Source of the DNA: Ziziphus jujuba
Taxonomy: Eukaryota > Streptophyta > Magnoliopsida > Rosales > Rhamnaceae
Direction of reading: 5' to 3'
DNA: 64,000 nt
NCBI RefSeq assembly: GCF_031755915.1
Contig: NC_083379.1
Span: 24,924,001-24,988,000, forward strand
Shown here: positions 60,389-64,000 of the stretch, one piece after another
Position numbering within the stretch: the first letter of the stretch is position 1
How the letters are laid out: each line of letters opens with the position of its first letter
Notes under the pieces: model-generated
Told to the model about the DNA's origin: nothing
The model's input: only the letters and a program-made list of their open reading frames with translations
Databases searched by the model: none
Made by a program: the position numbers and the translations under genes

Positions 60389-61268
60389 TGATACGAATCT
60401 AGGTCTACTTGCTCTTAAACCCGTATTATATTAGACTAGATCACAATTAAGTTCAGGTAATGGTCACCTTAACCGCTAATCAACTTGTGATTAGAAATCT
60501 TAGTATGTGATAAAGATGCAACAATAGGTGATGGATGTCCTATTGCTAAGCCAAATTAAAACATTTTATTTCTATTAAGTTTTTTAGGTGTTGAAAGAGA
60601 ACAAAGAGAATTCTTTCTCATAGATAAATTTTTTGAATAATATCTAAACTACTTTCTCATTGAAAAATAAATCTTTAAATAGGCCAAGAGTACAAAAAAA
60701 AGAACCCCTATAATATTAGGGTAAAATTCAGCCAACATTGGTGAACAAAAGGAAATTGCCAAATTTCACACTCTTTTCTAATCTAAGTTGTATTAATTAA
60801 TTTCTTATTTTTTTTGAAATAGAACTTAATTAATTTACAATCAAAATAATAAAGTATCAAATTTCCTAAGTTAATTTGTCCAGAAAATAAATAAATAAAA
60901 ACCAATAAAAGGACTATTTCCTAAAACAAAAGTCAAATTACAAATTAGAAAACTAGTTGACTAATTTTAAAACTATGCTGTCTTTGTCCAATCACCAAAT
61001 AGTTTGGGCTCCAAATCAGCTCTTATATGCCATGTAGGATGCCAAATAGGATTAATATTGCTTCCCATACATTTCCCTTGATTGGATTAAGTCAAACTTG
61101 CTTGAAAAAAGAGAAAAAGCAAAGTCAGCTCCAAAATGGATGATTTTCGACCACATGGAGTCTTGCGCACAAATGTGATCCATGTTTCATCTTGGTTGTG
61201 CCTTGAAATGATTTCATGGCCACTTTCTGATTTCGATCGCTTTCATATGCTAACAAACTCAACCCCAG
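60389..61268 (-). repeat. Partial 5' LTR of element G (880 bp)
   Basis: The plus-strand left end tgatacgaatcta is the family LTR end inverted. About 245 bp of the promoter-proximal part is missing at 61268, where plus-strand element J begins. The simplest reading is that J inserted into this LTR and the rest lies beyond the right edge of the window. Confidence 0.75.
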
Positions 61269-62393
61269 TGATGCAAATCCGCTCGTGCCTGGACAACCAA
61301 CAACCAGCTGAGGTGCTGACCCGATACGGATGAAGACCGGACTGATCACTAAGGCTTAAGCTAAGAGGTTTAGGAATAACCTTGCTGCTTTTATCCAGGG
61401 AATAATTATTTCTCAATAAGGCTTGTACCCAAAGATCCAAAACCTATTTTGAGCATACAAGTGGTGGAAGCCGATACAGACCTGGGTAGCAGTTTTGGTA
61501 CATTTATGGAATCCGAGCAGCATGAAATGGTTCCAATGCTTCATGGATTCAATACATATGCCTAAGAGGTCATGGAATCAATTCAAGGCAGCTTCAAATG
61601 CCTCCAAGAAGGAGCTACGCACACAACATGACCATATGGCTGGTTTTGCTGTATTACCCGCTGACTTTACTGTATTTTGCTGTGTTGGCTTTTTCTCTTT
61701 CCTACAAGCAAGGGCAGCATGTAGGACTTCATGATTAGCCTATTTTTCATCCTATAAAGTATATGGAATCTGATTTGGAGCTTAAATTGGTCAAAGATTG
61801 GTCAACATCAATTTAGTAAAAAAGATTGTATTTTAATTTCCTAATTTGGTTTTTACTTTTTGTTTTAGAAAATTACCTTTACTTTTTTATTTATTTATTT
61901 ATTTACTGGAAAAATTAGTTTAAGAAAGTTATTATTGTATTATTTTCATTATAAATTAATTAATTTCTAATTCAAATAAAGGAATTAATCAATCCAAATT
62001 AGTTTAGGAAAGGAGAGAGAAAGTTCGGCCATGCTTAGTTTCCTAATCCTATTGGCTAGTTTTTCCTTTAGCTTTTAGGGTTTTATTTGTTTTCTTTTAG
62101 CCTATAAAAGGGCTCCTTTTTGAGGAAGAACACACTATTAATAATATTCAGAGTTTATTTTGTGAGATTGAATTTCTCTTTGTTCTTTTAAACACCTAAA
62201 ACACCATTAGTGAGTGGGTGTTTTAGTTTGACTTATCAATAGGATATCCATCACCTATTATGGGATCTTCGTTATACCAAGGTTTCTAATCACAGGTTGG
62301 TTAGGGGTTGAGGTGACCATTAGAACTTGAACATAATTAGATCCGGGCTAATATAATACGGATTTAGGTGCAGGTCATTTTAGGTTCGTATCA
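61269..62393 (+). repeat. 5' LTR of element J (1125 bp)
   Basis: It ends GGTTCGTATCA just before the PBS. A TATA box (tataaaag) is at 62103-62110, where other family LTRs have cctatttaag. The pol-tail text near the start (61320-61440) is broken by stops. Confidence 0.88.
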
Positions 62394-62395
62394 TT

Positions 62396-62408
62396 TGGTA
62401 TCAGAGCC
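62396..62408 (+). other. Primer-binding site of element J
   Basis: TGGTATCAGAGCC, two bases after the LTR end; identical to the site of element A. Confidence 0.92.
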
Positions 62409-63617
62409 GAATTTTGTTTAGGTTTTATCTATCTTTATTTGCTTTATTTGTTTTGTGTTAATTTGCAATTTTAGCATTAGATTAAGGTTGCTTCTATCAT
62501 CATACACGTTCAGCATATTAAAAAAAAAACTCATTCCTAGTTAAATTAGGTTTTCCTAGTTTTTCCTTCTATCATCATACATGTTCAGCATATAAAAATA
62601 AAAATTAAAAATTAAAAAACACTCAATCCTAGTTAAATTAGGTTTTCCTAGTTTTCCCATAATTTTTGTTTCCTAGTTTGTTGGTTGTTTTTTCATCATT
62701 GTTCTTGTTAATTTTGGTTTTTGTTGATTGTTCTTTGCTATTTTAGTCTTAAATACTTGCACTCATATATTCAAAAAAAAAAAAAAGAGTGTGTTTGCGG
62801 CAACATATAAAACAAAAAAAGAAAAAACTGCACAATTTGTATTTTGTTTTGGAGGTCATGGGTTTGGTGATTATTTGGTGTTGGAATTGCAATCTTGGTG
62901 TTGATTCTTGCTACTGTAGTTGTCTTATGTTCTGCGAGTTAAAAAAGAAAAAAAACGAATAAAAAAAATCGGTTTGTTGAATTTGCTGTTGAAATTTATT
63001 GCTGGAAATTTTCTGGGAGCTGCTGATTTATTGATTATTTATTCAATATTTGGAGTGCTAGAGATTTATTTTTGCTGCTGTATATTTGAATTTTGGGTGC
63101 TAAAAATATTGAATTAAAATTAGTTAAAGGAATTGATACAAAAACTTGAATTACAAGAACAATAACCAACACTATTCCTTAATTTTGTTCCAATTGATTC
63201 TTGTTCGTGTTTGAAATTCTTTTTCTAAATTTTTATTCTTGAATCCTTGATTTCTTACCATCTAGTCCAGTTCTTATTGATTCCAAAAAAAAAAATTCTT
63301 GTAATTTGCCCTATTTTACCTAGAAAAGCCAAAATTTAGGTAATTTAAATTCATTCTGTATTACCTGCTTTTTGCTACTGTTTTGTTGATAAGTTAAATT
63401 AAAATATACTTGTGATCTAATTGCTATTTTTTAGGTGTTTTAATTAGAACTTTGAGATAATTCATTGAGTGGAAAAAGACAAAAGTGTGCGAGCTTAAAA
63501 GAGGAAAAAAGCTAAAACTAGTGTGAAAACATGAGTGTCGAGACCTTGATTGAGCAAAACACGTGAAGGAGTGATTTTTTGTGAGAATTTATTTTATTTT
63601 GTGATATTTATACTAAC
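62409..63617 (+). other. Untranslated leader of element J
   Basis: About 1.2 kb, T-rich. It includes a direct repeat of about 90 bp: text with catcatacacgttcagcat and ttaaattaggttttcctagt occurs at about 62495-62560 and again at about 62570-62655. No coding function. Confidence 0.7.
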
Positions 63618-64000
63618 ATGGCAGATTCAAAGATGAGGAGAGGAGATCCACCACTAAGAATTAATGAAGAAGAATCTGTAGGATTCCATGGTGATTCACG
63701 AGCTACGGGGAGTGGTGAGCAAATGGATATGAGGGTTGTCTTGGAATAATTGCGGCGGCGGATGAATGCTCAATTTGACCACATAAATCAAAGGATGGAA
63801 AAGATAGAAACATCTCATGATGGAACAATTTTGAGGCAAGAGTTCCATAGAGGTCGAAGTCGAGGTCGAGGAGGCCGTGGACCCCTAGAGAGGAGTTTGA
63901 AGAGGAAAATTTTGGAGATGATTTCGAAGGAGGAATGGATGAAACACTTGCTATCCAAGAGAGGCTAGGTCATGGGAGGCATAGGAGAGAAGAGGTGGAT
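63618..64000 (+). pseudogene. gag start of element J (cut by the window edge)
   Basis: The ATG at 63618 opens MADSKMRRGDPPLRINEEES, the family gag start, then GFHGDSRATGSG. A TAA near 63750 interrupts it. The same frame resumes with MNAQFDHINQRMEKIETSHD and an Arg/Gly-rich stretch (RGRSRGRGGRG). A frameshift near 63890 follows. Confidence 0.75.

Larger units (their letters stand above)
50527..61268 (-). mobile_element. Family R Ty3/gypsy element G, with nested insertions in its leader
   Basis: It reads right to left: partial 5' LTR (60389-61268), PBS, leader and gag, ending at 50527 where copy F interrupts it. Its leader contains Copia element D (52498-57828) and a family R solo LTR (57983-60117). 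The leader reads on across both insertions: TSD aatct for D and gaaaa for the solo LTR. The 3' half of G is not in the window. Confidence 0.85.
61269..64000 (+). mobile_element. Family R Ty3/gypsy element J, 5' part (continues past the window)
   Basis: A complete 5' LTR, PBS, leader and gag start are present. It starts at TGATGCAAATCCGC. The 5-mer before it, cccca (61264-61268), should recur after its 3' LTR. pol is outside the window. Confidence 0.85.

Noticed and set aside
1..64000. tRNA, rRNA or other structured RNA genes
   Set aside because: The tRNA-like matches found are 12-13-base primer-binding sites of retrotransposons; no full tRNA or rRNA sequence was recognised by eye.

Overview
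This is a gene-poor, AT-rich stretch of a flowering-plant (eudicot-like) nuclear genome. The evidence is several families of plant Ty1/copia and Ty3/gypsy LTR retrotransposons, Athila-type elements, and one plant-specific VQ-motif gene. I cannot name the species. I recognise one apparently intact cellular gene. The rest is retrotransposon, decayed remnants, or sequence I cannot assign. I found no undescribed biological system. The notable content is a deep nesting of retrotransposons whose insertion order can be read from target-site duplications (TSDs).

Layout. 552-1015 is an old Copia-type LTR. 1687-12143 is an Ale-like Copia element on the minus strand (TSD ttgta). Its gag gene is split by a Tnt1/Tork-like Copia element at 6006-11641, also on the minus strand. 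12149-14721 is intergenic. 14722-15327 (minus) encodes a 201-residue VQ protein. 15328-23636 is intergenic, with a possible CACTA-type non-autonomous element at about 18588-21572.

23637-40453 is built on Athila-type Ty3/gypsy pieces in both orientations: a minus-strand 3' LTR (23637-25294), a plus-strand integrase remnant with its 3' LTR (25946-30480), and a minus-strand ORF2 (env-position) remnant (38293-39012). A hAT-like MITE lies at 30598-30962.

From 31881 onward one Ty3/gypsy family, called here family R, dominates. Its LTR is about 1.1 kb, its primer-binding site is of the initiator tRNA-Met type, and the pol frame runs into the LTR. Copies are: a deletion derivative at 31881-37719 (plus); a solo LTR at 42757-43875 (plus); a truncated copy at 44367-48827 (minus); a fragment at 48828-50526 (plus); a copy at 50527-61268 (minus); a solo LTR at 57983-60117 (plus); and a copy from 61269 running off the window (plus).

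A second Copia family, called D, has one element with both LTRs at 52498-57828 (minus, TSD aatct) and two solo LTRs at 40454-41450 and 58583-59584 (plus, TSDs aacct and attac).

None of the retrotransposon coding regions is intact. The least damaged is element D, with one frameshift and three stop codons seen by eye. All reading-frame, LTR and TSD statements come from manual reading. Percent identities and ages were not computed.
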